A stretch of 64,000 nt of DNA, taken from Sphingomonadaceae bacterium. GTDB lineage: Bacteria; Pseudomonadota; Alphaproteobacteria; Sphingomonadales; Sphingomonadaceae. How positions within the stretch are numbered: the stretch's first letter is position 1; every line of letters starts with the position of its first letter. Shown in pieces: positions 36,049 through 45,227 of this stretch. Below the pieces are notes generated by a model. That model had not been told where the DNA came from, searched no databases, and worked only from the letters and a program-made list of their open reading frames with translations. Location of the stretch: contig JADZEQ010000001.1 in NCBI GenBank assembly GCA_020850455.1, positions 62,001 through 126,000 of the forward strand, given 5' to 3'. A program made the translations under genes and the position numbers.

Positions 36049-36915
36049 TCAGGGCAATATTGAAAAGATAACGCAGCTGGTATCGGACAGCCGCATAATC
36101 GGCGGTCGCAAGGTGACCTGTTCCGTGCCCGGCGGCGGCGGGGGCGGCGGCGGGGGTGGCGGTGGAGGCGCCGCTGGTGAACGCGTCACTACAATATCTT
36201 CGCCAGCGTCGCGCGATTCATCACGCGCCATATAACCCGGCCATCCGGTCAGCACCTGCGTCGAACAGACGCTACCGCTCGGATCAACAATTCTCGGCGC
36301 ACCAAGCCGCCCACCCGTCGCCTCCACCCCTTCGCGCGCCCGGCGGGTCGCATCCCGTGTCGCGGCAGTAGCCAATGCGGAAATGGTCGCATCATCACCA
36401 ACCAGCCGCCAATCAATCGTGCTGACATTCGATGGGGATGCCGCTGTTACGGCCGCATAAACCTGTTCCACCACGCTGATGTCACGTATTTCGATGCGAA
36501 TGGTCGACGTTACTTCATAATTCTCTATCTGGTCAGCCCGCTCATTATCGACGCGATTGCCATCCGCATCCCTATATTGGCGATATAGGGGGCGCGTCGT
36601 AAATGTGCGGGTAAAGCGCAATTTATCCGCCCCCACTGCCTGCAATCGCACATCGAGCGCGCCAGATCGGCGGGCAACGTTGGCCAATGCTTGTTCGGCG
36701 CTGTCGCCGACGGCACTGAAGGTTGCGGTGAAACTGGCGCGATTTGCGGGCAGATCAACGTGCACCCGCCCAATTGCCGCAACCACCGGATCGCGCATCC
36801 ACCATGGCGCTGGGACATAGCGCGACGCCGCATCATTTGGCGCGCTTTGCGCGAACGCACCAGCAGGGGCCATTGCGGCACCAACAAGAGCAATGGTTAT
36901 GACTTTGCGTAGCAT
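36049..36915 (-). CDS. SIMPL-domain (DUF541) secreted protein with poly-proline tail
   Basis: A 288-residue exported protein with a signal peptide (about 1-22, cleaving after GAFA). The SIMPL/DUF541 domain lies at about residues 45-225, recognisable from VVAAIGRVHVDLPANRASFTATFSAVGDSAEQALANV and its conserved repeat-like layout. A run of 13 consecutive prolines near residue 250 precedes a short C-terminal segment. The family is periplasmic or surface-associated with no firm general function. It interrupts the usual tsf-pyrH adjacency. ATG at 36915 starts the signal peptide. Confidence 0.75.
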   Translation of the reverse strand: MLRKVITIALVGAAMAPAGAFAQSAPNDAASRYVPAPWWMRDPVVAAIGRVHVDLPANRASFTATFSAVGDSAEQALANVARRSGALDVRLQAVGADKLRFTRTFTTRPLYRQYRDADGNRVDNERADQIENYEVTSTIRIEIRDISVVEQVYAAVTAASPSNVSTIDWRLVGDDATISALATAATRDATRRAREGVEATGGRLGAPRIVDPSGSVCSTQVLTGWPGYMARDESRDAGEDIVVTRSPAAPPPPPPPPPPPPPGTEQVTLRPPIMRLSDTSCVIFSILP

Positions 36916-36970
36916 CGCACCCTCCCAATAAATTGTCCGCAATTTATAAAATGGGTGATCGTTCGCAAGT

Positions 36971-37002
36971 AAAAAAGGGGCGGCATTGCTGCCACCCCTT
37001 TT
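36971..37002 (-). terminator. Rho-independent terminator after rpsB-tsf
   Basis: Read on the minus strand, AAAAGGGG-T-GGC, a short loop, GCC-G-CCCC and TTTTTT follow 22 bases after the tsf stop. This stem with one internal mismatch ends the rpsB-tsf transcript and leaves the SIMPL gene and pyrH with their own promoters. Confidence 0.85.
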
Positions 37003-37023
37003 CCTCATAATATTATATGATTT

Positions 37024-37947
37024 TTATACGCCAGCGGCCGCCGCGACTTCGGCAGCAAAATCGCTTTCCTGCTTTTCAATGCCTTCACCCAATTGCATGC
37101 GCACAAAACCGGTCAGCGTAATCGTTGCACCGGCTTCTTTGCCCGCTGCGGCAACCACTTCGGCAACCGGCGTCTTGCCGTCGATGACAAAGGGCTGGCT
37201 GAGCAGCGCATTTTCCTTGCGGAACTTGGCAATCGACCCATCGACCATCTTGGCGATGATTTCGGCTGGCTTGCCGCTTTCCTTGGCCTTTTCCTCGGCA
37301 ATCGCACGTTCGCGGGCGATCAGCTCTGCGTCGAGCGCCTCGCTCGACAAGGCAAGCGGGTTGGCAGCGGCAATGTGCATGGCGAGCTGCTTGCCAAGCC
37401 CGGTCAAAGCGGCTTCATCCGCGCTGCTTTCCAAGGCGACGAGCACGCCGATTTTGCCAAGGCCCGCGCTAGCGGCATTGTGGACGTAGGAAACGACAAC
37501 GCCTTGCTTTACCGACATGGTGACGGCGCGGCGCAGCGACTGGTTTTCGCCAATGGTCGCGATATTGGCGGTCAGCGCATCGCCAACGGTCGTTGCGCCC
37601 ATCGGCGCGGCCTTTAGCGCCTCAATATCGCTTTCGCCGCGGCTGAGTGCCACGTCGGTGACAGCGCGAACAAAGTTCTGAAACTGGTCATTCTTGGCGA
37701 CGAAGTCGGTTTCGGAATTAACCTCGACCACCGCGCCGTGCGTGCCGTTGGTGGCAACGCCAACCAGCCCTTCGGCAGCAACGCGGCCGGCTTTTTTGGC
37801 GGCAGCGGCCAGACCCTTGGTGCGCAGCCAATCGACCGCAGCTTCAATGTCGCCGCCGGTTTCGCCCAGCGCCTTTTTGCAATCCATCATGCCCGCACCT
37901 GTGCGTTCGCGCAGATCCTTCACGGCAGCTGCTGTAATTTCAGCCAT
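37024..37947 (-). CDS. tsf: Elongation factor Ts
   Basis: A 307-residue EF-Ts. The N-terminal UBA-like domain is [26 protein letters not shown], and the core contains the EF-Tu-contacting [10 protein letters not shown] and [11 protein letters not shown]. It exchanges GDP for GTP on EF-Tu. It follows rpsB by 114 bases on the same strand and ends at a strong terminator, the usual rpsB-tsf operon. Confidence 0.97.
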   Translation of the reverse strand: MAEITAAAVKDLRERTGAGMMDCKKALGETGGDIEAAVDWLRTKGLAAAAKKAGRVAAEGLVGVATNGTHGAVVEVNSETDFVAKNDQFQNFVRAVTDVALSRGESDIEALKAAPMGATTVGDALTANIATIGENQSLRRAVTMSVKQGVVVSYVHNAASAGLGKIGVLVALESSADEAALTGLGKQLAMHIAAANPLALSSEALDAELIARERAIAEEKAKESGKPAEIIAKMVDGSIAKFRKENALLSQPFVIDGKTPVAEVVAAAGKEAGATITLTGFVRMQLGEGIEKQESDFAAEVAAAAGV

Positions 37948-38061
37948 TTTTCCATCCTCATGCTAAATGGCGCAGCGACAATGCGCGCGCCCGATCATGT
38001 CAAAAATTGGGGTGCCCCGCCCGCATGGCGGACGGGACGATATTTCCCCAAGCGGCGGGAC

Positions 38062-38886
38062 TTAACCCTCTGCCTGACCCGCATCAGCGGGCGTTTCGGC
38101 AGCAGCTTCCACCGGCGCTTCAACCACTTCCTCGACGATCAGCGTTTCTTCGACCGGCGCTTCTTCGCGCGCACCCAAATCTTCGCCGCGCGCCTGTGCA
38201 GCACCCTGACCGCCGCGCGTTGCCGCAGCGGCAATCGCTTCGCAATAAAGGCGGATGGCGCGGCTCGCATCGTCATTCGCCGGAACCGGGAAAGCAATGC
38301 CGTCGGGCGAGACGTTCGAATCGAGAATGGCGACGACCGGAATGCCCAGCGTATTGGCTTCCTTGATCGCCAGCATTTCCTTGTTGGCGTCGATCACGAA
38401 CATGACATCGGGAATGCCGCCCATGTCGCGAATCCCGCCGAGGCTGGCTTCCAGCTTGTCGCGTTCACGGGTCAGTTGCAGCGCTTCCTTTTTGGTAACG
38501 CCGGCTGCACCGTCCGACAATTTCTCTTCAAGCGTCTTTAACCGCTTGATCGAATTGGCAATCGTCTTCCAGTTGGTGAGCATGCCGCCCAGCCAGCGGT
38601 GGTTGACGAAATGCTGGCCCGATGCGCGGGCCGCATCGGCAACCGGCCCTTGCGCCTGACGCTTGGTGCCAACGAACAGCACTTTGCCGCCACCCTGCAC
38701 CGTCGCCGACACAAATTCGAGCGCGCGGGCAAACAAGGGCACGGTTTGCGACAGGTCGATAATGTGGATGCCGTTGCGCTCACCGAAAATATACGGCTTC
38801 ATGCGCGGGTTCCAGCGGTGGGTCTGGTGGCCGAAATGGGCCCCGGCCTCAATCAAATGCTGTAGCGTGACGACAGGTGCCGCCAT
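38062..38886 (-). CDS. rpsB: 30S ribosomal protein S2
   Basis: A 274-residue S2 opening with [35 protein letters not shown], the family signature, and carrying [14 protein letters not shown] and a [19 protein letters not shown] block. The C-terminal 50 residues are an acidic Glu/Ala/Pro tail common in sphingomonads. ATG at 38886 sits behind GAAGGAGAAAG. Its promoter must lie in the 410-bp region to the right, which also holds the small SOS-box gene on the other strand. Confidence 0.97.
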   Translation of the reverse strand: MAAPVVTLQHLIEAGAHFGHQTHRWNPRMKPYIFGERNGIHIIDLSQTVPLFARALEFVSATVQGGGKVLFVGTKRQAQGPVADAARASGQHFVNHRWLGGMLTNWKTIANSIKRLKTLEEKLSDGAAGVTKKEALQLTRERDKLEASLGGIRDMGGIPDVMFVIDANKEMLAIKEANTLGIPVVAILDSNVSPDGIAFPVPANDDASRAIRLYCEAIAAAATRGGQGAAQARGEDLGAREEAPVEETLIVEEVVEAPVEAAAETPADAGQAEG

Positions 38887-39078
38887 AGTCTTTCTCCTTC
38901 CGGTTGATCCTCTGGCGGGCAAGAACCTCCGGGGGTTTCGCCCCATCGGCACCGGTATGTGCGCCCACCATGTGGAATGAAGGCGCGCGCTTAGCCGCCC
39001 CAACACAATTTTGCAAGCACCACGGCAAACGAGGCCAGCCAACGATCATCGCGACAATATGATATTGCCGCTTGACCG

Positions 39079-39093
39079 GAACATTAAAAGAAC
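39079..39093 (+). promoter_or_regulatory. Candidate LexA (SOS) box, GAAC-N7-GAAC
   Basis: GAAC-ATTAAAA-GAAC is an exact match to the alphaproteobacterial LexA box (GTTC-N7-GTTC on the other strand). It begins just after TTGACC (39072), a good -35 hexamer, and ends before TATATT (39104) or TAAAGC (39095), so it overlaps the likely promoter of the 29-codon gene, 39 bases from its ATG. A third GAAC lies 22 bases further on. By chance about two such patterns are expected in 64 kb, so position is the main support. Confidence 0.6.
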
Positions 39094-39131
39094 ATAAAGC
39101 GATTATATTACGAACTTGAGGAGGATCAGTC

Positions 39132-39221
39132 ATGGCCCACATCATATTGACCGGCGGATTTTTGTTGGTGACGATCGCCGCCAGCCGCTCCATCGCGCGC
39201 GATCTGCTGACATTGATTTGA
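39132..39221 (+). CDS. Putative SOS-induced 29-residue membrane protein
   Basis: A 29-codon gene with one of the best ribosome-binding sites in the window (GAGGAGG, eight bases before ATG). Residues 4-18 are hydrophobic (IILTGGFLLVTIAAS), followed by R19 and R23, giving a short single membrane span with the C-terminus probably inside. A LexA-box pattern overlaps its promoter. Caulobacter SidA is likewise a 29-residue SOS-induced inner-membrane protein that blocks division through FtsW. This is similarity in size and control, not a sequence match. A 22-codon frame overlaps its stop (TGATG). Confidence 0.5.
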   Translation: MAHIILTGGFLLVTIAASRSIARDLLTLI

Positions 39222-39296
39222 TGGGACGGCGGTTTGACGCGACCGCACATGGCGCGCTGACCGGCGCCCTATGTTGGCCGGCGAATTGAAACGCGA

Positions 39297-39953
39297 TTAA
39301 CGCTCAATATATTTTTCCAACCCCGCCGCGTCGCTAAGGATAATCTGCCGATAGCCGGTTTGGATGATGCCTTCATCGACCAATTGCCCGACAATCTGCC
39401 CGACGCTGACCCGCGACATGCCGAGGTGATCGGCCAGTTCCTGTTGGCTCATCGTCAGGGTCGGCCCGTTGCGTCGGCACAAATCATGAAGCAGATGCGC
39501 CAGCCGCGCACGCGCTGTCCGGCCATGGTCGCGATGAATACGTTCCAACGCGATGCGCAGTTGGTTGGCCATCGATTTGAGTAACCAGCGCGCAAAGGCC
39601 GGTTCCTGCACCATTAATCGATCGATCAGCGGCGTATCCACCCACAGCAGGACGCTGTCTTCCTCTGCCACCACATCCACTTGGCGCAACATTCCGCCGA
39701 AATGGGCCAGTTCACCATATAGGTCCCCTGAACCGAGCACCCCGAATATGGTCACCGCGCCATCCAGCCCAAAGCGACAAATTGAAATGCTGCCGCTTTC
39801 CACCAGCCAGAAACCTTCGACGCTGTCCCCCCGCTGCTGGATGATGCTGCCCCCACAAAAACGTCGCGCTTGCGCATGACGACGCAATAAGTCAGCCATG
39901 GCGGCATCCGCCTTGGTCGGCGGCACTTCGGATAATTGATAAGTCCTTTGCAT
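39297..39953 (-). CDS. Crp/Fnr-family transcriptional regulator
   Basis: A 218-residue regulator. The cyclic-nucleotide-binding-like domain (about 20-145) contains GGSIIQQRGDSVEGFWLVESGSISI and GDLYGELAHFGG. The C-terminal HTH (about 165-205) reads TMSQQELADHLGMSRVSVGQIVGQLVDEGII. There is no N-terminal FNR-type cysteine cluster, so it is not an oxygen-sensing Fe-S protein of the FNR kind; the ligand is unknown. It is divergent from the next gene, a fatty-acid hydroxylase-like protein, across 90 bases, which makes that gene a plausible target. Confidence 0.88.
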   Translation of the reverse strand: MQRTYQLSEVPPTKADAAMADLLRRHAQARRFCGGSIIQQRGDSVEGFWLVESGSISICRFGLDGAVTIFGVLGSGDLYGELAHFGGMLRQVDVVAEEDSVLLWVDTPLIDRLMVQEPAFARWLLKSMANQLRIALERIHRDHGRTARARLAHLLHDLCRRNGPTLTMSQQELADHLGMSRVSVGQIVGQLVDEGIIQTGYRQIILSDAAGLEKYIER

Positions 39954-40043
39954 TTATCCGCGCCCTTGCCGCCTAAATCGCGCCGGGAAGAAGCTGCCAT
40001 CGCTGTTGCAGGCTGGCAATGACAATATCGGACGGGGGGCGTT

Positions 40044-40880
40044 ATGGCGATTTATACATGGGCGACGTTGGGCATATTTCTTGTTTTTGCCGCACTCGAA
40101 CTATGGCGCACCAACCTACTTTCCAAAAAGGAACAATCCCGTAACGATGGTATCGTCGAAATATTATCGTCTATAATTTTGCTGTTGTTGACCCAGCCGA
40201 TGATCATCGCCGCTGTCTATGCGCTCGGCATGACGTTGTTCCCGCACTATCAAGGGGCGCTTGCCCATCTACATTGGGGCTATGCGCTGCTGCTCTTCCT
40301 CATCGCCGACGATATGGTGCAATATTGGTGGCACCGGACATCGCATAGTTTTGCATGGCTTTATAACCTGCACCGCGCGCACCATAATGCCCGTTATATG
40401 AGCGTCCGGCTCACCTATCGGAACAACATCCTCTATTATGCGATGATGCCGAGCATCTGGTTTGGCGCGACACTCATTTTTCTTGGGCTTGGCTGGTTTT
40501 ATGCATTTTATCTGGTGGTGAAAATGCTGGTGGTCATCGGCGCGCACAGCGATGTTGCGTGGGATGCCCCGCTATACCGCATCCGTTGGTTATCACCTGC
40601 AATGTGGGTGGTCGAACGGCTGATTTCGACCCCCGCGACCCACCACGCCCATCATGGCCGCCACGCCAATGACCATGCCGTCAATTACAAGGGCAATTAT
40701 GGTAATCTGTTGTTCCTGTGGGACGTGATTTTTGGCACGGCCAAGATTACCCGTCGTTACCCCAATAGCTATGGTGTTGAAAATCTGCCGCCTGCGACGC
40801 TCGGTCAAGAGCTGCTATGGCCCATTTTCCCCGAAAATCGCGAATATGGCCGGCGGATTCCCGGTGCTGCGGATAGCTGA
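40044..40880 (+). CDS. Sterol desaturase/fatty-acid hydroxylase family membrane protein
   Basis: A 278-residue polytopic membrane protein with the di-iron histidine motifs of the family: WWHRTSHSFAW, LHRAHHNARYMS and THHAHHGRHAN (HxxxH, HxxHH and HxxHH types). Membrane segments surround these at the N-terminus (about 5-25, 45-75, 90-110 and 135-160). Enzymes of this family hydroxylate or desaturate lipids, carotenoids or hopanoid-like substrates; which one is unclear. It is divergent from the Crp-family gene and convergent with pssA. Confidence 0.88.
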   Translation: MAIYTWATLGIFLVFAALELWRTNLLSKKEQSRNDGIVEILSSIILLLLTQPMIIAAVYALGMTLFPHYQGALAHLHWGYALLLFLIADDMVQYWWHRTSHSFAWLYNLHRAHHNARYMSVRLTYRNNILYYAMMPSIWFGATLIFLGLGWFYAFYLVVKMLVVIGAHSDVAWDAPLYRIRWLSPAMWVVERLISTPATHHAHHGRHANDHAVNYKGNYGNLLFLWDVIFGTAKITRRYPNSYGVENLPPATLGQELLWPIFPENREYGRRIPGAADS

Positions 40881-40904
40881 ACAGGTATGGCGCGTGCAGC
40901 GCCA

Positions 40905-41711
40905 TCACCCACGGCGGTGGCGGCGATAGCTCAGTACCGATAGCGGAATCGACAGCGCATATAGCGCGCTGATGACCAACAGGCTGTGCCACGGCGCGGT
41001 GATCAGCGCCGCACCCATCAACCCGGTAAAGGCGATCATCGGCAACCGCCACGATGCGCGCAGCCGCGTCATGCTCTGCCAACCATAGGTGGCAAAGCTG
41101 GAGATCATCAGCATCGCGACGATGACCACCCACGGCATCACCAGCCACCATTGGCGAAACAGTGCTTCACCGGTTACGAACCACAGATATAGCGGGACAA
41201 GCGCCAGCCCCGCCCCCGCAGGCGCAGGTACGCCCGTATTATAGCCCGCTGCTTTGTGCGGTTGGTGTTCCGCATCAATCCGGGCGTTGAACCGGGCAAG
41301 GCGCAGCGCACAACAAACGGTCAGCGACAAGGCTGCCGTCCAGCCAAATTTGGGCGCGTGGGCAAGGCTCCACAAATATATGATGGTTGCGGGCGCGACG
41401 CCAAAGGCAATGACATCGCTCAGACTATCGAGTTCGGCGCCAAAGCGGGTTTGCGCACGCAGGAGCCGCGCCACCCGGCCATCGACCGCGTCGAGCACAC
41501 CGGCGAAGACTATCGAACCCAGCGCCAATTGCCATTCGCCGCTGAGCCCGAAACGCAAGCCCGATAGCCCGAAACAAAGCGCCAGCGCCGTGATCGCATT
41601 GGGAACCACCGCGCGTAGCGGAATGCCCGCGACACGCCGTCCCGGCGGGTGGAGCGGTGCCGCCCCATCATCATCCATATTATTGGGCAATGCCGGTCCT
41701 CTGCGCGACAT
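40905..41711 (-). CDS. pssA: CDP-diacylglycerol-serine O-phosphatidyltransferase
   Basis: A 268-residue membrane enzyme. The CDP-alcohol phosphotransferase motif [26 protein letters not shown] has the D-x2-DG-x2-AR-x8-G-x3-D-x3-D pattern. It condenses CDP-diacylglycerol with serine to phosphatidylserine, the substrate of the overlapping psd gene. ATG at 41711 follows GAGGTGGG and overlaps psd by 32 bases; ATG at 41678, just after the psd stop, is the alternative. It converges on the hydroxylase gene. Confidence 0.93.
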   Translation of the reverse strand: MSRRGPALPNNMDDDGAAPLHPPGRRVAGIPLRAVVPNAITALALCFGLSGLRFGLSGEWQLALGSIVFAGVLDAVDGRVARLLRAQTRFGAELDSLSDVIAFGVAPATIIYLWSLAHAPKFGWTAALSLTVCCALRLARFNARIDAEHQPHKAAGYNTGVPAPAGAGLALVPLYLWFVTGEALFRQWWLVMPWVVIVAMLMISSFATYGWQSMTRLRASWRLPMIAFTGLMGAALITAPWHSLLVISALYALSIPLSVLSYRRHRRG

Positions 41712-42414
41712 CACCCACCTCGGCGATCACCGTTTCACCCGCGACGATCCGTTGTCCCGACAATACGCGTGGCATTGTCCCTTTGGGCAGATAGACATCG
41801 ACGCGGCTGCCAAAACGGATGAGGCCGACCCGTTCGCCAACGCCGACAACGCTGCCCGGGCCAACAAAGGCAATAATCCGCCGCGCCACCAACCCCGCAA
41901 TCTGGGTGAAGCCAATTTTCAGCCCATCCGACCGTTCGATCAGGAAATGCTGGCGTTCATTATCCTCGCTCGCCTTGTCGAGGTCGGCATTTAAAAACAG
42001 CCCGGCGACATAATGGCGATGGGTGACCGTACCGGCAATCGGCGCGCGGTTCACATGCACGTCGAACACGCTCATGAAAATCGACACACGGGTGACGGGC
42101 GCATTGCCCAGTGCATCCTCCGCCTGCAATTCGATTGGCGGCAGCACCTCTGCAATCTGGGTCACCAAGCCATCGGCTGGCGCAATAATCAGCCGTTCAT
42201 CGACCGGCGAAACGCGCACGGGGTCACGAAAAAATGCCGCAACCCACAGCGTGATACCGGCCATCGGCCACGCGAGCGTTTCCCACGCCATCCATGCAAA
42301 GCCCAGTGTTACCACTGCACTGATCAGGATGAACGGCCGCCCTGCAGGGTGGACAGATGGCCATCGCCAGCGGGCGATGGCACCAGGCGTATTGGCACTG
42401 GCGGGTAAGTTCAT
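41680..42414 (-). CDS. psd: Phosphatidylserine decarboxylase (short, proenzyme)
   Basis: A 244-residue short-form decarboxylase. It has an N-terminal membrane anchor (about 30-65), [13 protein letters not shown] around the active site, and [11 protein letters not shown] near the C-terminus, where Gly-Ser is the self-cleavage site that creates the pyruvoyl group. It converts phosphatidylserine to phosphatidylethanolamine, the step after pssA. ATG at 42414 is preceded by AAGAAG. Confidence 0.93.
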   Translation of the reverse strand: MNLPASANTPGAIARWRWPSVHPAGRPFILISAVVTLGFAWMAWETLAWPMAGITLWVAAFFRDPVRVSPVDERLIIAPADGLVTQIAEVLPPIELQAEDALGNAPVTRVSIFMSVFDVHVNRAPIAGTVTHRHYVAGLFLNADLDKASEDNERQHFLIERSDGLKIGFTQIAGLVARRIIAFVGPGSVVGVGERVGLIRFGSRVDVYLPKGTMPRVLSGQRIVAGETVIAEVGDVAQRTGIAQ

Positions 42415-42597
42415 AAATCTTCTTGCGACCATTGATTGGGACGGCCTTCCTAACCGCTTGGTGCGCAAGGCACAATAGCTGCCGCCCTCCCCGGTTCCTG
42501 CTGTTGGCTACTGACGCTATCACGCCCGGATGCGCGGTTGCGCCGCGCCCCATCAAAGCCTAAGGCCAGCGCCATATTGAAAAAGGGAATATCCGAC

Positions 42598-43821
42598 ATG
42601 GCGAAAATCAAGGTCAAAAACCCAATTGTCGAAATCGACGGCGATGAAATGACGCGGATTATCTGGCAATGGATCCGCGAGCGGCTGATCCTGCCCTACC
42701 TCGACATTGACCTCAAATATTATGACCTGTCCGTAACCAAGCGTGATGAAACGGCCGACCAGATTACCGTCGATTGCGCGCATGCGATCCAGCAATATGG
42801 CGTCGGCGTCAAATGCGCGACCATCACGCCCGATGAAGCGCGCGTCGAAGAATTTAAGCTCAAGAAAATGTGGAAATCGCCCAATGGCACCATCCGCAAC
42901 ATATTGGGCGGCGTGGTGTTCCGCGAACCGATTGTCATCAAGAATGTCCCGCGGCTCATCCCCGGCTGGACCGACCCAATCGTCGTTGGCCGTCACGCCT
43001 TTGGCGACCAATATCGCGCCACCGACACCAAGATTCCGGGGCCGGGCACGCTGCGTCTGGTTTTTGATGGCGATGATGGCGAACAGATCAATCTGGAGGT
43101 GTTCAAATTCCCTAGTGCTGGCGTTGCCATGGCGATGTACAACCTCGACGATTCGATCCGCGATTTTGCGCGCGCCAGCTTTAACTATGGCCTCTCGCTC
43201 GGCTGGCCGGTCTATCTTTCGACCAAGAATACGATTTTGAAAGCCTATGATGGCCGGTTTAAAGACCTGTTTGCCGAGGTATTTGAGACCGAAGGGTTCA
43301 AAGAAAAATTTGCTGAAGCAGGCATTGTCTATGAACATCGCCTGATCGACGACATGGTTGCATCCGCCCTGAAATGGAGCGGCAAGTTCGTTTGGGCCTG
43401 CAAAAATTATGATGGCGACGTGCAGTCGGATCAGGTGGCGCAGGGCTTTGGCTCGCTCGGCCTGATGACCTCCATCCTGATGTCGCCCGACGGCAAAACG
43501 GTGGAGGCAGAGGCGGCGCACGGCACCGTTACGCGCCATTTCCGCATGCACGAACAGGGCAAGGCCACGTCGACCAACCCGATTGCGTCCATCTTTGCAT
43601 GGACCGGCGGCCTCAAATTCCGGGGCAAGTTCGATGACACGCCAGAGGTGACGCAATTTGCCGAAACGCTCGAACGTGTGTGCATTCAAACCGTCGAACA
43701 GGGCGCGATGACCAAAGATCTGGCGATTCTGATCGGCCCCGATCAGCCGTGGATGACCACCGAACAATTTTTCGAAGCCATTCGCGCCAATCTTGAAAAG
43801 GCGATGGCGGCCAACGCCTAA
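42598..43821 (+). CDS. icd: NADP-dependent isocitrate dehydrogenase
   Basis: The 407-residue enzyme is of the eukaryote-like dimeric type found in alphaproteobacteria: [70 protein letters not shown] and [13 protein letters not shown]. It converts isocitrate to 2-oxoglutarate with NADP in the TCA cycle. ATG at 42598 is where homology starts; an upstream in-frame start is dropped. Divergent from psd across 183 bases, which hold no other clear feature. Confidence 0.97.
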   Translation: MAKIKVKNPIVEIDGDEMTRIIWQWIRERLILPYLDIDLKYYDLSVTKRDETADQITVDCAHAIQQYGVGVKCATITPDEARVEEFKLKKMWKSPNGTIRNILGGVVFREPIVIKNVPRLIPGWTDPIVVGRHAFGDQYRATDTKIPGPGTLRLVFDGDDGEQINLEVFKFPSAGVAMAMYNLDDSIRDFARASFNYGLSLGWPVYLSTKNTILKAYDGRFKDLFAEVFETEGFKEKFAEAGIVYEHRLIDDMVASALKWSGKFVWACKNYDGDVQSDQVAQGFGSLGLMTSILMSPDGKTVEAEAAHGTVTRHFRMHEQGKATSTNPIASIFAWTGGLKFRGKFDDTPEVTQFAETLERVCIQTVEQGAMTKDLAILIGPDQPWMTTEQFFEAIRANLEKAMAANA

Positions 43822-43833
43822 AAATACGGCAGA

Positions 43834-45081
43834 TTATTGGGGTGCAGCGGGGGTGTTCACACGTTCCTGCCGCACCCCATGGCCGATGAAATAACCCGGA
43901 ATACGCCGCAGCAAGGCAAAGCGGTTCAGCAGGCGCAGGGCCAGCGGCGGCTTGTCGTCCCCGCCCAACTCCCCCCGCAACAGCGGTTGGAGCATATTGC
44001 GGTGGACGGCCGCCTGCATCCCCTGAATTATCCGCGTCGGCAATATACGGCGTGCCGCAATTTCGGCGCAATAGGCGTCGGTCGCGCGCCCTTCGCACAG
44101 CGGTGCATAGAGCATATTGGCGGCGCACACCGCATCCTGCACCGCCAGATTAATGCCAATGCCGCCGACCGGCGACATGGCATGCGCCGCATCCCCGATC
44201 GCCAGCAGGCCCGGTTTGTGCCAGCGTTCCAACCGGTCGAGACTGACCGACAGCAAATGTACCTTGTCGAAATCGGGCAGCGCCGCGTCCAGCGCCGCAA
44301 CCTCCGCAGGTGCTGCCGCGTCCAATACTGCCGCCACTTGTGCACGAAAATCGGCGATGCCGCGCGCCCGTATCGCCGCCCCCTCCCCCTTGGTGATAAC
44401 AAAGGCGCATTGCCAATAATCGCCACGGTCGATCATCACGATCAAACGGCCGCGCCGGACGACGCCGCGCAGCGCATCGCCATCACCCGATTTGGGCAGG
44501 GCAAACCAGAAAACGTCGATCGGCGCGCCGAGCGAGCGCACCGGCAGGATTCGCCGGGCAATCGAATCGCGCCCGTCGCACAGCAGGGTCAGTTGGCGGG
44601 CGTGCATGGCGCGCCCATCGGTCAGGCGGACGCCGGTCACGCGGCCATCACGCTCCACCACATCGGCGGCTTCGCAATTCATATGGAGGCGAAAGCCGGG
44701 GTATTTTTCTGCCTCATCGCGCAAGAAATCCAGAAAATGCCATTGCGGCATCATGGCGATGAAGGGTGCGGGCATCGCCAAATGGGTGAGGTCACCAATT
44801 TGTAATGGCCGCCCGTCCCAATATAGTTCGGCCCGATCGATGCGATTATGTGGCCGCGCAAGGAACTGCTGCAACAATCCCAGATCGTCGAGCAATTGCA
44901 TGGTCGACGGGTGCACAGTGTCGCCCCGAAAATCGCGAAAAAAATCGCCATGCTTTTCCAATATCGCGACCGATATGCCCGCCCTCGCCAACAGCAAGCC
45001 GGCCATCATCCCCGCCGGACCGCCGCCGACAATGACAACATCGCTGTCCATATTGCTGTGGCTGTCCGCCGCGATGCGCAT
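43834..45081 (-). CDS. FAD-dependent monooxygenase of the UbiH/PHBH class
   Basis: A 415-residue flavoprotein. DVVIVGGGPAGMMAGLLLARAG (from about residue 14) is the Rossmann dinucleotide motif, and LLAIGDAAHAMSPVGGIGINLAVQDA (about 280-305) is the second FAD motif. The class hydroxylates aromatic rings, halogenates or oxidises phenolic substrates; the substrate here is unknown and the gene is not in a recognisable pathway cluster. ATG at 45081 follows GGAGGGTGGGG. It converges on icd and is divergent from the antiporter gene. Confidence 0.85.
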   Translation of the reverse strand: MRIAADSHSNMDSDVVIVGGGPAGMMAGLLLARAGISVAILEKHGDFFRDFRGDTVHPSTMQLLDDLGLLQQFLARPHNRIDRAELYWDGRPLQIGDLTHLAMPAPFIAMMPQWHFLDFLRDEAEKYPGFRLHMNCEAADVVERDGRVTGVRLTDGRAMHARQLTLLCDGRDSIARRILPVRSLGAPIDVFWFALPKSGDGDALRGVVRRGRLIVMIDRGDYWQCAFVITKGEGAAIRARGIADFRAQVAAVLDAAAPAEVAALDAALPDFDKVHLLSVSLDRLERWHKPGLLAIGDAAHAMSPVGGIGINLAVQDAVCAANMLYAPLCEGRATDAYCAEIAARRILPTRIIQGMQAAVHRNMLQPLLRGELGGDDKPPLALRLLNRFALLRRIPGYFIGHGVRQERVNTPAAPQ

Positions 45082-45227
45082 CGCCCCACCCTCCGTTCGG
45101 TTGGGTCGTCTTATCATCTGCCATCAGCGATGTCGAAGCTGGTGCCATGCGGTGCCGCGCTGGCGCACCCGCAGTTTTTTATTGTGCAAGGGGTGACTTA
45201 GCAGCAGCCTTTGGAGTAGGTGACTTT

